This document shows positions 23,251 to 36,257 of a DNA stretch of 64,000 bases, in pieces. Positions within the stretch are counted from its first letter, which is position 1, and every line of letters starts with the position of its first letter. The notes beneath the pieces are model-generated. The model worked only from the letters and a program-made list of their open reading frames with translations. It searched no databases and had not been told where the DNA came from. The DNA lies in assembly GCA_963921195.1 (NCBI GenBank), contig OY992539.1, positions 43,382,657-43,446,656 of the forward strand, in the 5' to 3' direction. The translations under genes and the position numbers were made by a program. This DNA is from Pegoplata infirma (lineage: Eukaryota > Arthropoda > Insecta > Diptera > Anthomyiidae).

Positions 23251-24141
23251 CACTCAAAAAAAAAAAAAAACTGTAATGTTAGCAAAAAAAGCTTGTAAAC
23301 CTACAAGAAAATTTGCTGATTTTGAACACACAATTTTTTTGCTAAAGTTAGCAAAAATGTTTTGCCAATAATTAGTTAACTAAATATTTTTTTTTTTTTA
23401 ACTTAGTTTATACACATCTGAGGACCCCATTGGGTTCGGACCCGATAGGTCCAGACCCCGATGGGCCTAGACCTAGTTGGGTTCCTTTATCGTCATAGTT
23501 TTTGATCCAAAATTTGTATCCGTTTCGCTCTACCTGGCTTAGTTTTTGAGATACGTGATTATAGGGTACTACGTGGGTCTTGAGAATTAAAAAACTCGAT
23601 AACTTCAAAAATTTTACTCGGAGAGCTTTTGACTATTTTGCGGTCTTGTTCTACGTATTGAGAGCTACAAAAATGCTTTTGGACTTTTTGTTGTGTCGGT
23701 AATATTTACCGAGATATGAGCATTTAAAAATTTTCGGGAATGCTAACTTTTTTGGATCCAAAGTTAGGGCCCATTAGGGTCCACACATGTGAAGAGGACC
23801 GGCGATACTATGGAGATTCTAAGAACCAAAAATGGCCTCCATTTTGCTCTATTTGGCTTAGTTTCCGAGATAGCGCCATTTTAATTTTTCTGAAAATAAA
23901 AAAAAAATTTACCATTTATTTTGCTAATATTAGCAAAATATCTTGTAAAATGTAGTCAACTCAATTTCAAATTTAGCAAAAGAAGTTAGTTCAAAGTTTG
24001 TTTAAAATTGCTAATGTGCTAAATGAAGTTTACAAGAATTTTTTGCTAACATGCTAATCTCAACTAAAAATTTGCTAAAAGTTAGATAACTAGCGTTAGC
24101 AAAAAAAATTAGTAAATCTACTAACGTATTTTTTTTGAGTG
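23251..24141. mobile_element. TA-flanked TIR element of 891 bp
   Basis: Ends CACTCAAAAAAAAAA and TTTTTTTTGAGTG with TA outside (23249-23250, 24142-24143). The subterminal TTAGCAAAAA-type repeats are inverted. The middle (about 23405-23890) is unrelated in style, with two diverged units that each contain a GGCTTAGTTT.GAGATA segment. No transposase. Confidence 0.75.
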
Positions 24142-24407
24142 TATAAATATTCACATATATAAAAAACAGTTTTCATTAACAAGACAAACCGACATTTAAA
24201 ATCCTACTGATGATGACACTAACTGGGGTGTTTGAAACCGGTATGGGAAATACCAGAAATGTCTATAATTTTTAGAAATTCAATTTTTCTTCTGCATTTT
24301 TTCAACTTGAACCCTTATAACAAATATAATTAGAGCCCGTGCTCGATCTGTACTTACAGAAAAAATCAAATAAAAATTTTTTATTTGACCTTTAAAATAT
24401 GTTTTCA

Positions 24408-24645
24408 ACAGGTGTATTCTAGCTCGAGGTAATTTTTCCTTTACTATTTAAAACTACGAAATCTTCACAGAATAATCTTCAAGAAAATAGTTTTTCTGTT
24501 TTAAATTTAATTATGTTCGTAATTATGTTCGTAAAAAATTTTCATTGTCGAGAATATTTAGTAAATATAAAAACCCTATACTACGAGTAGCATAAAGAAT
24601 TTAAATAACACATCGCTAAGGTCCAAATAAAAATATTTAAACTCT
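24408..24645. mobile_element. Solo arm of the TCTAGCTCGAGG foldback family
   Basis: Starts GTGTATTCTAGCTCGAGG and runs parallel to the left arm of the 26.2-kb palindrome (AGAAAATA, TTTTAAATTTA, GTCGAGAATATTTAG, ACTACGAGTAGCA). The opposite arm is absent. Confidence 0.65.
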
Positions 24646-25374
24646 AAACTCATTCAGAATTACAGGAAGAAAAATGTACATTGCCTTGGTGTGATCACGG
24701 TATCAGATTAAAGGTATTTAAAATACCTATCCCGTAAATATTTTTCGACATATTAAAAAAAATTTCCTAACATTTTGGCATTTTACTCAATATGACGAAA
24801 AGTTGTGCATGTTTGGACACATTCCTTACACGAAGATAGGTTTTCCAAAAACCTTTCATTTGGTATATAACAAGGCTAGGTTTATTTGTTTCTAAACGCA
24901 AAAAACTGAAAAATGACGGTTTCTTACCCCTCATTTTCACCCCCTAAATATGAATTTGGGCCGCTAAAAAAATACGTGTCCCTTTATTTTTCCTGCTCTA
25001 CAAAATAAAACCAATTCCATAAAGATCGAAGGGAGACACCAGGGAGACCTTCCTTGTAAGCATTTAATAGAGCTTGAGAAACACTTTAATTTAAAATTAA
25101 TTTAAGCCAAATCCAATAATTTCAACCCCTGGCGACATTCGATTAATGTTTGGGGTTTTTTAGAAAAATTTTACCAAAAACTCTAAGCTGTGGTCGAAGG
25201 GCGCCATTTGTTAAAAAGTTCTGATTTGGCTTAAATAAAAACTGTTTCAGTCGGGTGGTCCTTAAAATAAATTGATTCGAAGATTTGTGAAAAAGTAATA
25301 TCAACATTTTCTCTAAATTATCGGCAATGTATTTAAGGTCGCCCGGGTTCGTTAAGTACGAGTCCTGGAGTGAA
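24646..25374. mobile_element. Fragment of the GGCGCCA-type inverted-repeat family
   Basis: Segments TAGAGCTTGAGAAACACTTT, AAATTAATTTAAGCCAAATCC and GTCGAAGGGCGCCA match internal parts of the large host at 46-49.5 kb and the fragment at 53317-53655. Ends are not visible. Confidence 0.55.
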
Positions 25375-26160
25375 AATGACGATTTAAAAAATAAAAGTGC
25401 CTGCGAACATTAAATCATGATAATGTTTTGCTAAAGATTTGGGTGTACATTCCCAAATCAAAGTTTTTTTTTAGAAAAATAATGTTATTTGCCATTTCAT
25501 GCAAAATGAATTGAAATACCGGTCGAGTTCCCCATTAAGTTTATATACTATAGATCCATTTCCAAGACTATCTAGCTATATACAACCGTTCGTCTGTCTG
25601 TGAAAATCAAGATGCTGTCTAAACCAAAAGAGCAGTAAACTTGGTTAATGAGTGCATTACTTATTGTTAGTGCAAAAAAGTTTTATTTACATTTTGGAGA
25701 GTATACATGATTCGGCACAGAAGAATTTAACACTCTCACTTGTTTTTTTTTTTTTGTACATTTGTTAAACAAATGGAATATTTTAATGTCAGAATTTAAG
25801 ACTTGGTGAAAAAAAAAATGAGAAATAAATTAAAAGAACACTTTTTTGATGAACAACAAAATTTTAATGAAAAAAAAAGTATTGATGAAAAAAAAAATTT
25901 GGTAAAAAAAAAAATTTTTTGATGAAACAATTGTCTTTGATGAAAAAAAATGTATTGATGAAAATAATATTATTTAATAAAAAAATAGTATTTGATGAAA
26001 AAAAAAATTAAAAAAAACTTTTTTTTTATGAAAACCAAATAATAATTTAAAAAAAAAAATTGCTAAAAAAAAATTGATGACAAACTAAATTTGATAAAAA
26101 AATTATTTAGATGAAAAAAAAAAATTTAAAGAAAACATTTTTAAATTCTGATTAATTTTT
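25375..26160 (+). mobile_element. HINE-related unit plus GATGAAAA array
   Basis: 25375-25760 repeats the ATCATGATAATGTTTTGC unit and ends GAATTTAACACTCTCACTTG. A short insert with (GTCTGTCTG) near 25590 is of mini-me type. 25800-26160 is a degenerate GATGAAAAAAAATTT array. Confidence 0.65.
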
Positions 26161-26205
26161 ATTAAAAAATAAAAATCGTTTTATTCGACCTTTAAAATAT
26201 TATAT

Positions 26206-27016
26206 TTTAAGGATGTTTATTCTGGCTCGAGGTCATTATTTTCTCTACTAATTGAAACCATGATATTCTCATAGCATAATTTTCAAGAAAATAATTTTTT
26301 GTTTTAAATTTATTTACTTATGTTGGTCATTTTTGCAAGACTTAATCGACACGTGTTTCGGAATTTGTCAAATTCCATTGTCAAGATTATTAAGCAAAAA
26401 TAGAAACGATTTACTACAAAGTAGCAAACGAGTCTAATGACAAATCGTTTGTGAACAAACTAAAATATTAGTACATATTCGACTCTATCCACAATGGGAA
26501 TTAAAAAGACGAAGAAATTGTACTATACTAGTAAAGCAACGATTGTCAATAACCAACAAAAATATTTAAAACATTTTACATATGATAGTCCATTGGACTA
26601 CAACAATATGTTTTTTGTTGTTGTGAATGAAATTATACCATATTAGGGCTATTCATCGCATATTGTTGTAGTCCAATGGACAGTCATATGTAAAATGTTT
26701 TAAATATTTTTGTTGGTTATTGACAATCGTTGCTTTACTAGTATAGTACAATTTCTTCGTCTTTTTAATTCCCATTGTGGATAGAGTCGAATATGTACTA
26801 ATATTTTAGTTTGTGCGCAAACGATTTGTCGTTTCTATTTTTGCTAAATAATCTTGACAATGGGATCTGACAAATTCCGAAACACGTGTCGATTAAGACT
26901 TGCAAAAATGACCAACATAAATAAATTTAAAATCTTGAAAATTATGCTATGAGAATATCATGGTTTTAATTAGTAAAGAAAATAATGACCTCGAGCCAGT
27001 ATAATCATCCTCAAAA
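26206..27016. mobile_element. Near-perfect 0.8-kb palindrome (TCGAGCCAG foldback)
   Basis: The arms run from TTTTAAGGATGTTTATTCTG inward and are mirrored by the sequence ending CCAGTATAATCATCCTCAAAA. They match almost base for base over about 370 bp each around a loop at about 26606-26665. The main difference is some 35 bp, with ACTACAAAGTAGCAAACG, present only on the left. Such similarity implies recent formation or arm-to-arm conversion. No coding sequence. Confidence 0.85.
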
Positions 27017-27840
27017 AAGAAAAAAAATTTTTCATAAAAAAAAAAAATTTAATGAAAAAAAAATTTTTTAATAAAAAAAAAAATATGAAAACAAAATTTG
27101 GTGAAAAAACGTAAAAAATTTAATGAAAAAAAAAAATCTTTTGAAGAAAAAAAAAATTTTAATGAAAAATTTTTTTTTAATAAAAAAAATTTTTGTGAAA
27201 ACAAAATTTGGTGAAAAACAATTTATGGTAATGTAAAAAATTTAATTAAAAAAAATTTTTGTTGAAAAATAATTATGTTACGTTTTATTCACCATCTGGT
27301 AAAAATTCTCCAGCTGGTGAGTTAGTATCAAAGTTACAAATCGAAGTTTCAAACCTTTGGTTTTAAGAAAATAAAAACAGTAATTCTTATTTTCTTTTTT
27401 GTTAGTCGTTATCATTTTTAAAATTAGTCACCAGCCTAAAAAGATTATCATGTTAATAGAAAAAAATGAGAGAATAAATGAAAAAAATTAAAAAAGTAAA
27501 TTTTGATAAAAAAAATTATGAGAAAATTTTTTTTGGAGAAAAAAAAACTTGATGAAAAAAAAAAAATTTAATACAACGAAAAAAGTTTTTGATGAAGGAA
27601 AAAACATGTTTTTATAAAAGAACATTTTTTATGAACAAAAAAATCATAAAAAGAAAATTTTTGATAAAAAAGTAAAATTTGATAAACAAAAAAAATTCAG
27701 AAAAAAATTTTTTTTGACATAAAAAAAAAAAAAATTGATGCAAAAAATTTTTTTTGACAAAAAAATCGTGAAAAAAAAGTTTTGGTGAACAAAAAAATTT
27801 TATGGTAATATAAAAAAAATTATGATTTTTTTTTTTTTTT
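27017..27840. repeat. AATGAAAAAAAATTTT-type degenerate arrays
   Basis: Two stretches (27017-27262 and 27470-27840) of GATGAAAA/AATGAAAA plus poly-T units. They flank a segment with ATTCACCATCTGG and CCAGCTGGTGAG (27295-27325), which recurs inverted near 38650-38700. They belong to the same composite family as 20.4 and 38.7 kb. Confidence 0.7.
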
Positions 27841-29225
27841 AAATAACACTGTAAGTAGGTGAAAATGACACACCAAAACGCCGAGACACATCAACCTAAT
27901 TTTGGGTCGTAGAATCCAGTGAAGCGGTCTTCGAATGGCATTATAGTTTGATGAAATCTTTCGCTAGTTTCGTCTGTTTCTGTTTTTTGCAGGGTTTTCC
28001 TCAATTAAAATCAGAAATCGCCTTTATTCCAAGACAAATTTAAATTAAAAATATCTCGTTATTTTGTGGGGGTTGTCAGTGGTCATTGGGGATCACTTTG
28101 AATTTGAGAGTTTTTTTAAAAAAACTATTTAATTTTTCCACAAATTTGTAACGCATAACTTTTAGGTCTAGTAGAATAAAAATTTACTCGGACATTTGAG
28201 AAAATCTTAATTTAAAGGAAAATGTCACTCTTCTCTGCATAGTAGTGAATTTTCAAAATTTTTGAAATTAAACTTCCATATCTAATTTGATCGCGTTGTC
28301 AATGATATTGAACAAGAAAAAAATTGATATGAAATATTTCATTATATTAAGGAAACTATTCATCAATGCGACAATGCTTGTTGTTGTAGTATTTAAACTA
28401 TTTCACTATAAATTAAAAAAAAAAAAAACACAAATTGTTAACAATTTAAGCTCTTTGTTGAATTTTTCGTATATTATTGTAACCACATACAATCCTAAAC
28501 ATACATACAAATAAATATTTTGAGATGTTGAGGATTACAAAAAGATTTTAATTCTACTTGAATTGTATTTAGTTTTGGTTAGTATGTGGTTATTTATGTA
28601 CAGTGAAAACTATTATTAAAAGATATTTGCTAAGTTTTTTTTAATTATTTTTATAAAGTAAGTATATTTGAAAATGTTTCCCTAAAGTATGCTATACAAA
28701 ATAAAATATAAGGACAAAAATTAAATTAAACAAAAAAAATCGTTATTAATGTATTGGGGTTAAGTTATCGTTTTAAGTTTATAATTTAAGGAATTTGTCC
28801 CGCTATCAAGAGATTTTACTGTAATTATACACAAACTTTGTTGGGCTTTGTAGTGTGGTTAGTTTGATTTTCATAGTTATCGTTTTTGAGGTAGTTTATG
28901 TACATTTGGGTGATATTTATTTATCTATATAAATAAAAACCAAATGTCATTCGTTGGTAGCACCGTCCGACAGCCAATATTAAACATGAACCGGATGATA
29001 TACGTCTGAAATAAGAGATAAAATTGAAACAGGATCACGAAATGAAAAACTGTAGTCTCTAGTTTCAAACGTATAATATCCAGTTCGTGTCCAACGACTT
29101 TTTTCATTATTATTGGACGGTGATATATGTATATTTGTCGTTCCCCTGATCATTTTGGTATTAAAGTGATAAGTATTTCATATGAAAGAAGATTTATATT
29201 TTTTTCTAAATAGAAACATTTTTTT
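27841..29225. other. No gene recognised
   Basis: AT-rich DNA. TCTATATAAATAAAAACC at 28924, followed by GTCATTCGTTGGTAGCACCG, resembles the 5' start of insect Helitrons, but no 3' hairpin end was found. The frames at 28287 and 28925 are unsupported. Confidence 0.4.
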
Positions 29226-30075
29226 TATACCCTCCACTCTAGTGATAGAGGGTATATATAAGTTTGTCATCCCGTTTGTAACACATCGAAATATTGGTTT
29301 AGGCCCCATAAACTATATATATTCATGATCCTCGATCGATTTTAAGTCGATTTATCGAGGTCCGTCCGTCTGTGTGTCTCTCTGTCCGTCCGTAGAAAAC
29401 ACGCTAGTTTTTGAAAGACTTTACAGAGGCTACTGAAGTTTGGCATATATGTTGGTCATTTACCTGGTCAGGTTGGCATTGCAATCCAGCTAAATCGGTC
29501 CAGTGGTTCTAAAGTTATGAGCAAAAGAGTAAATTTCGGCAAGGGTGTGTCGCGAATTTTCGAGATAAAAAACACGATAACTTTCAAAAGACAATAATGA
29601 GACTGCTGAAGCTTAAAACGGATCTTTGCCGTTCCCCAGGTCTGTTTGGTATTAAATTTCAGCTCAATCGGTCCAGTAGTTCAAAAGTTATAAACAAAAC
29701 TGAATTTCAGAGTAACTTAACAATGCTTTTCAAACTTGTTTAGTTTTAAAGCAATGCTTTTTAAACTTGTTTAGTTTTAAAAGCATTGGTATCTTAAAAA
29801 TTACACTCGAAAAAAATTTTACACTCAAAAAAAATTTTACACTCAAAAAAAACTATTTTTTTTACAAAAATTACAATATTTTGTGTACATACGGACGAAC
29901 ATACACTCAGAAATATTTTTACAGTAAAAAAAACATTACACTCGAAAAAAATTTTACACTCAAAAAAACAAAATTTTTTTTTTTTAACGTTAAAAAATGT
30001 ACTATCCTTTAAAAAATGCATTGTGGAGTGTATTCATAGATTCGGCAAAGTCGAATTTAACTTTTCTTCTTGATT
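29226..30075 (+). mobile_element. mini-me/HINE copy
   Basis: Start TATACCCTCCACTCTAGTGA, GTCATCCCGTTTGTAAC, core TTCATGATCCTCGATCGATT, GTCY-rich tract 29359-29396, ACACTCAAAAAAAATTTT arrays (29800-29960), palindrome TTCGGCAAAGTCGAA near 30042 and TTTTCTTCTTG end. Confidence 0.85.
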
Positions 30076-30561
30076 TTTTTTTTATGTTTTAAAATAAAAA
30101 TCTGTAATATTTTTTAAAATAAATGCCATCCTAATATTTGGTCATGTGCACAGAAATACATATTTGTTATACTCTTCATAGATGGCAAAACTTATTGCAA
30201 AATTTTTACCAAAGCAATATATGTGATTGTGTCCATTTTGAGGTGTTGAAATTACTAACAATTGTTGTGTTTATTCACAGGTGTTAAGTATTTTCAATTT
30301 ATTGTTAAGAAAATTTCTTAAAGAAATTGTGTTTATTCATTTGCAAAATTTAAAAAAAAAAAAGAAAAAGTAAAACTGGCTTTAAAATTGAATTTAATTT
30401 TTTTATTTGTTGTAAATTTAAATGATAAATTCTACTTTATCTTTAAAAAAATAAATAATTTTTACTAAAATTTTGATAATAATATTATAATACTATAAGA
30501 CTATGCCTTAAAAAAATATTTTAAAATTTTTTTAATATTTGATTAAAAAAATATCAAACCG

Positions 30562-32170
30562 ACAAAAAAATTTCGGCCTTGCCGAATGTAGGGATACCCT
30601 CCACAAGGTACAAAAAAAAATATTGCAGGCATTTTATTTAGAAAAATGAAAAAAAATATTTTAAGAAATAAATGTTTTTTTTTTTATTTCCAATTTTTTT
30701 TTTTTTTTTTGAAAAAGCATTTTTATGCTTTTTGCACTATAATTATACTATATTATCATTTTTTAAATTACACTGTGCTACAGTAAAAAAATACTTCTGA
30801 TGTGACATGGTATAGGTTGTTGGTTTTGTCGAGTAGATCCCAAAAATGCCCATTAAACTTGCCAGACACCCTCAAATTTTAGAGTTATTGTCAAAAAACG
30901 TTTTTTTGTGACTTTGCTCACTAAACCTTGTGTAATTCAGAAAATTTTCAACCGATTTTAAATTATTTAACTATTTTGGATAGACGAAGAATAGAGCTTT
31001 CCATGTGTGTGAATTGGTCTACACATTTAAGAAAAATGTCAATTGATTTTTTCTATAATATCTAATTTTTTTTGCTATTTTTTGAAAATTTTTCGAGTTT
31101 ATCGATTTTTTTTTGCTATAGTTCGTTCAACAACCTTTATATTTTTAAAAATTTTTTAAAAGAAAATTTTATTCTGAATACGATGAGTTTCATCATGAAA
31201 AAATCGCATAACAATTGACAGAGTTGTGGCAATTTTTCTAAAAAAGAAAATTAAGATTTTGCGGGAAATCGCAGTCCAGATAACCCAGGCCAAAAAAATA
31301 AATTTATCATAAGAGGTCATGTACAATATTTATAAAGGATTATGAAGCGCTGAATCCGAATCTGGCCTTAAAATTGCTCTATCGCATCAAGTTTTTGAGA
31401 TATTTAACATAAATTAATATATATCAGAAACTTAATAAGATAGCGCAATTTCAAGGTCAAATTCGAATTCAGGGGGCCAAAAACCTTTGAAATAATAATA
31501 CACGGCCTCTTAGTATGTTCGTTTATTTTATTTTTTTTTTCCTGGGTTGTCCGAACGGAAATTTCATGCAAAATCTTAATTTTCTTTTTTAAGTAAAATT
31601 ATCACAATTCTATCAATTATTATCCGATTTTTTCAGCATAAAGCTCGTCGTATTCACAATTAAATTTTCTTTAAGAATACGTTTATAAATATAAATGTTG
31701 TTGAACGAACTATAGCAGAAAAAAAATCGATAAACTCCAAAAAATTTCAAAAAATAACAAAATAATGAGATATTGTTGAAAAAATCAATACATATCTTTC
31801 TTATATGTATGGGCCAATTCACAGACATAAAAAGCCATATCCTTCTACTATCCAAAACAGTTAAAAAATTTAAAATCGGTTAAAAAAAATTTAAGTTACA
31901 CGTGGTTTAGTGAGAAAAGTCGCAAAAAAGTTTTTTTACAATAACTTTAAAATTTGAGGGTATCTGGCAAGTTTGATGGGCATTTTTGTAATCTTTTCGA
32001 CGAGACCTACAACCTTAACTGCCTCATTTCAAAATTATATTAGATTTTGTGTTTTTTGTAGCATAGTGTTATTTTGTTTAACCAAGCCCAAAAAAGGGAG
32101 CAGACAAAAATAAATTATTTTTTTTTTAACTTCTTCTGAAATAAAAAATTTCATTTTGCTTAAAATTTAA
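30562..32170 (-). mobile_element. HINE (second subfamily) fragment split by a foldback
   Basis: Left part 30562-30768 has TTTCGGCCTTGCCGAA and GGATACCCTCCAC; right part from 32072 has AAGCCCAAAAAAGGGAGC and CTTCTGAAATAAAAAATTTC. Together they match the left half of the copy at 34479-35010. The 1.3-kb foldback lies between them. Confidence 0.65.
30771..32068. mobile_element. Complete foldback of the CACTGTGCTAC family
   Basis: Left end CACTGTGCTACAGT after TA (30769-30770); right end GTAGCATAGTG followed by TTA. Arms of about 520 bp (30771-31290 and 31540-32068) pair with scattered mismatches; the spacer holds GCGCTGAATCCGAATCTGGC. The copy at 7545-8362 shares the spacer and right arm. No transposase; probably moved by a TA-targeting transposase. 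Confidence 0.8.
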
Positions 32171-32177
32171 AAAAAAA

Positions 32178-32985
32178 AAACAAGTAGAAAAATTAAATTC
32201 GACTTGGCCGAATCTATGAAAACCCTCCACAATGACCCATTTAAGTGATAGTAAATTTTCTAACGTAAAAAAAAATAAAATTAAAATATTTTACTTTGTT
32301 AAAAAAAAAAAACTTTTTTTTAAAGTAATTTTTGAAAAAAAAAAATAGTTTACTAAATTTTTTTGGAGTGTAAAATTTTTTTCGAGTGTGAAATTTTTTT
32401 TGAGTGTAAAATTTTTTTCGAGTGTATTTTTTTTTAGTGTAAGAATATTTTTGAGTGACAAAAATACTTTGTAAAATATTTTTGTGACTTACCAATATTT
32501 TTAAGACATGATTAACGGTTTTTCAACATGGGAATTTAAGGTGAAACCAATCTGAAATTCACGGTTTTGCTAATGACTTTTGAACCACTGGAGAGATTTG
32601 GCTGAAATTAAATGCGAACCAGGCCATAGGAACGATAAAGATATAAGCCAAGCGTCAGCATCCTCAGTATTGTCTTTGGAAAGTTAGCGTGCTTTTGTAT
32701 CTCGTAAATTCACGAAAAACCCTTGGCGAAATTAAGTCTTTTGCTCATAACTTTTGAACCACTGGACCGATTTGGCTGGATTGCAATACCAACCTGACCA
32801 GGTAAATGTCCAACATATATGCCAAACTTCTTTCAAAAGTTAGCGTGTTTTCGACAGACAGACGGAGGGACGGACGTACATCGAATGTATACTTTATGGG
32901 GTCCTAGACCAATATTTCGAGGTGTTACAAACGGATTGACAAACTTATATATACCCTCTATCACTAGAGTGTAGGCTATAAAAAT
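32178..32985 (-). mobile_element. mini-me/HINE copy lacking the core
   Basis: Starts ACAAGTAGAAAAATTAAATT, palindrome TTCGACTTGGCCGAA, GAGTGTAAAATTTTTTT arrays, GACAGACGGAGGGACGGACG, and end CCCTCTATCACTAGAGTG. The core between the GTCY and TA tracts is deleted (32880-32895). Confidence 0.8.
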
Positions 32986-34478
32986 CGTATAGTGTAAAAC
33001 GGGCAAAAATACACTTTCATATGTAAAACCTAAGGCCTAAAATAACTCTACCATAAGAACAGGTGTAAACGAATGTAATTTGTGGAGTAAAATGTGCAGC
33101 TTATTTCTGTAAAACAAAATGGTGATGATGTTTGAAAGAGGCCAGTGATGTGGCATGTAATCTTTTAGCACTTAACATGTTTTTTTTTTCAATGCCTCTT
33201 ATTGGTACATTAGCTTGTGTCTCGAAGCATATACAGAATAGTTTTCCAATTTTCATTTAAGGACACATACAAATCATAGTTGAAAAAAAAACTTGTTTAT
33301 TGAATATTGAAAACATAGGAAATTTAACAAGATATTTGATTAATTTGAATATTAGGGGAACAGATTTTTTTCTACAAATTTCATTAATTGAAATCATAAT
33401 CATGACCATACAAGGCAAAAATAAAATTATAAACTTGCCACTCTTTATTGGTATTAACAAATTTTATAGTTGACGAATTTTCAGTTTTTAAATTTGTCAA
33501 TACAATTAACTTTTTTGTTAGTATAACAAAAATTTAATTGAACATACGCTTACATTACACACTTTTTTTCTGTGTTATTAAATGTTACCCTTATACTTAT
33601 GTGGGTGATGAAAGAATGATAAATCGTGCTCATGCATGTTTTATTTAATCAATAATTACCAATAGTTACAAATAATTAATTTTTGCCATTGTATTGAATT
33701 TTATTGTTTTCATTTTCTTTTATACTCACACTCGGAAAGAAAAATAATATGCATACGTATTATTTACATAAAAACCATTTATTTCAAGCCTTTAATTTAG
33801 GTACAGTTAAGAGCAAAAAAGAAGACAATTTAATAACCTTAAAGTTTGCAAAAGAAAACAAGCAGGAAATGTATCTTCAATTTGGCCGAATCCCATAATA
33901 CCCTATTTTTAAGTTCAGTAATTTTTTTTAAAGAAATAAATTTTCGACATTAAAACTATTTCAACGTTTTTCTTTTCAAGTCACAAGTTTCTATTTAATG
34001 AAAAAAAAGACCAAATATGTATAGTTCTGTATAAATTTTATGTACTTATTTTTTTAATTGTCTCAATTACACAAGTAATTGACTTTAATTTAATATATTT
34101 TTTTAATTAAGTTATAAACTTTCAATTTGAATTCTCTGCATTTTCTTTATTTTCTCTCCACCCATAATATTTTGCGCACCACTGTAGTATTTATTTAAAT
34201 CTATGACATTTTACATTTCCGTTTGATTACATTTGAATTGTACATAATTTGTATTGTCTCTACATATTTATAGGGGTCTCTCGTATCTATTTGCTGTGGC
34301 ATATTTATGTATATAGGTTGATCTATTTGTTTTTTTAAGTGGTATTTGTGGTTTTAAATATATAATATTCAATTAATTTATGATTTAATGTATTTTTAAT
34401 GCAATTTGTAAATATTTATTTCGTGCCAGAAAAAAAAAAACATATAAAATTGATTTTATTTAAAGAAAATTTGCGAAA
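32986..34478. other. No gene; one HINE end fragment
   Basis: AT-rich noncoding DNA. At 33857-33906, AAACAAGCAGGAAATG, TTTGGCCGAATC and ATAATACCCT form a decayed minus-strand HINE end. Nothing else is recognised. Confidence 0.45.
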
Positions 34479-35010
34479 AACAAGTGAGAGTGTTAAATTC
34501 GGCTGTTACGAATCTTTGATACCCTCCAACATGTTAAAATATATAAAAAAAAATTCCGTGGCGTTTTTTGTGGGGGGGGGGGCTCTGTATGGGGGTGGTA
34601 GGGAATACCTTCGCCATCGCGATAAATGTTTACTAATTTATTTATTATGCTTTTTGAACTTATTGTTAGTAACACCATTTTCTCATAATTCTTATGATTT
34701 TCTTAAATCCACGCCCACAAAAGGGGGCGGGCGGAAAAAACTAAATTTTGTAGCCCCCGGGGTCTAAGTGCACGACTTTGAACTCCTTCTGGCATAAAAA
34801 GGTTTCATTTGTTTAACAAAAATGGAAAAAAGCTGTAAAAATTGGCGTTTTAAAGAGTTTTTTTTTAAGTTCTTTAAGGGGAAACTTTTTTGCCCTGATC
34901 CGATTTTACCCATTTCTGAACTTAACCGGCCTTTATGGGGTCCCCTTTATGGGGTCCCCGACCGATATTTTTATGCGTTACTGTGGATAGAGGGTAAAAA
35001 AATATTTTGT
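34479..35010 (-). mobile_element. HINE, second subfamily, without GTCY tract
   Basis: Start ACAAGTGAGAGTGTTAAATT, CGGCTGTTACG, ATACCCTCCAACATG, CACGCCCACAAAAGGGGGCG, GATCCGATTTTACCCATTTC, then GGTCCCCGACCGATATTTTT. The part between AACTTAACCGGCC and TATGGGGTCC, including core and GTCY tract, is deleted. Confidence 0.75.
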
Positions 35011-35384
35011 TTAAAAAATTTAGCAAAAAATCAGTTATAAGCGGTCATCCTACAAAACAATTCTTATACTGTTATATATTCTTGTTATAGAAAGACTCTT
35101 CGAAGCTGAGAAATTAAAAAAAAAAATATCAGTTTTTGTAGATTTTTCTAAAAAAATTGTCTTATTCTTATTTTTGAATTTTTAATATTATTTACTTACA
35201 TATGTAACTGTATTAAAATTCGTAATATTGGACTTACCTGAAAATAGAATAAATAAAATAAATTATGTTAAAAAAATACCTTGGTTTTAAAGAATGTATA
35301 AATATTTAAGTAATGTGCAGATTATTTTTTTTTTTAATATAAATAAAAACTTAGTTAGTATTCCACATAAAACTTTTTTTATTT

Positions 35385-35705
35385 TAAGAAAGATTAATTA
35401 AGCTCGAGGTTACATTTATTTTGATATCATTACTATGATATTGTCACTGTTACAATTCTCAAGAAGCCGATATAATAATCATTGTTCTGCCACCAACTGT
35501 TTTTAGTTTGCTAAATAGTCTTGACAATGATTGTTTGTCACAAAGCGAAATGTGTCTTCTTAGTCTTGCCGAAATTAGGTACCAAAGCTATCAATTTGAA
35601 AAAAGCAACTTAATAAATTATTTGTTGAACTTTACTAACTTTTACAATAAAACTGTAATGGTTAGTAAAGAAATGTGACCTCGAGCTAGAGTAATCATTC
35701 TAAAC
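35385..35705. mobile_element. TCTAGCTCGAGG-family foldback, short copy
   Basis: Ends TTAATTAAGCTCGAGGTTAC and GTGACCTCGAGCTAGAGTAA are inverted. Internal TTGACAATGATTGTTTGTCA is shared with the 26-kb palindrome family. Confidence 0.7.
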
Positions 35706-36257
35706 AAAAATTACACAATCTTGATTTTTGGTTTACGGCATATTATAATACTGCATTATGTTATACAATTTTGAAATTTCAGAATGGGAAAATATGGGAA
35801 TACGTTAATATTACTGTGCTCGAATTTAACACTTTTTGTGACAAGCTGGGCACCTTACTGGTAAAGTTAATTCGAGTACGCTAAGTTTAATGGTGCTAAA
35901 AGTTTTTCGAAGTTAGCGTTCGTGTTCGCGATATTTGCGATTTTTAATATTGATGCTTAAGAACAATAAAAACGTAAATTTTAAACCATTGAACTCTGTT
36001 AAATTAACACAACAATGAATTTTTTCTTGAAAAATATTTTTTATACGACAAACGCGGTCAAAGTTGGAAGAAATTACGTTTTTTGACCAAAATTCATATC
36101 CGAATTTTTTGACCAAATCCGGCTCAAAAATTCGAAAATTTGGCGCACTTTATTAAAAAAACATTGACAAAATTCCAAAATCGTGATTTTGGTTCACAGA
36201 TGCAGATTTTTGAACATAAAAATTATTAACATGATATTGTTTTTAGGCTGGTGTCTA

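Noticed and set aside
28924..29110. Helitron 5' end (TCTATATAAATAAAAACC), and a similar start near 7467
   Set aside because: Only the short start matches what I recall of insect Helitrons; no 3' hairpin with CTRR end was found.
34540..34600. G-run as a quadruplex-based regulatory site
   Set aside because: A single G run (also at 42516) within a HINE does not make the four tracts needed; likely homopolymer expansion.
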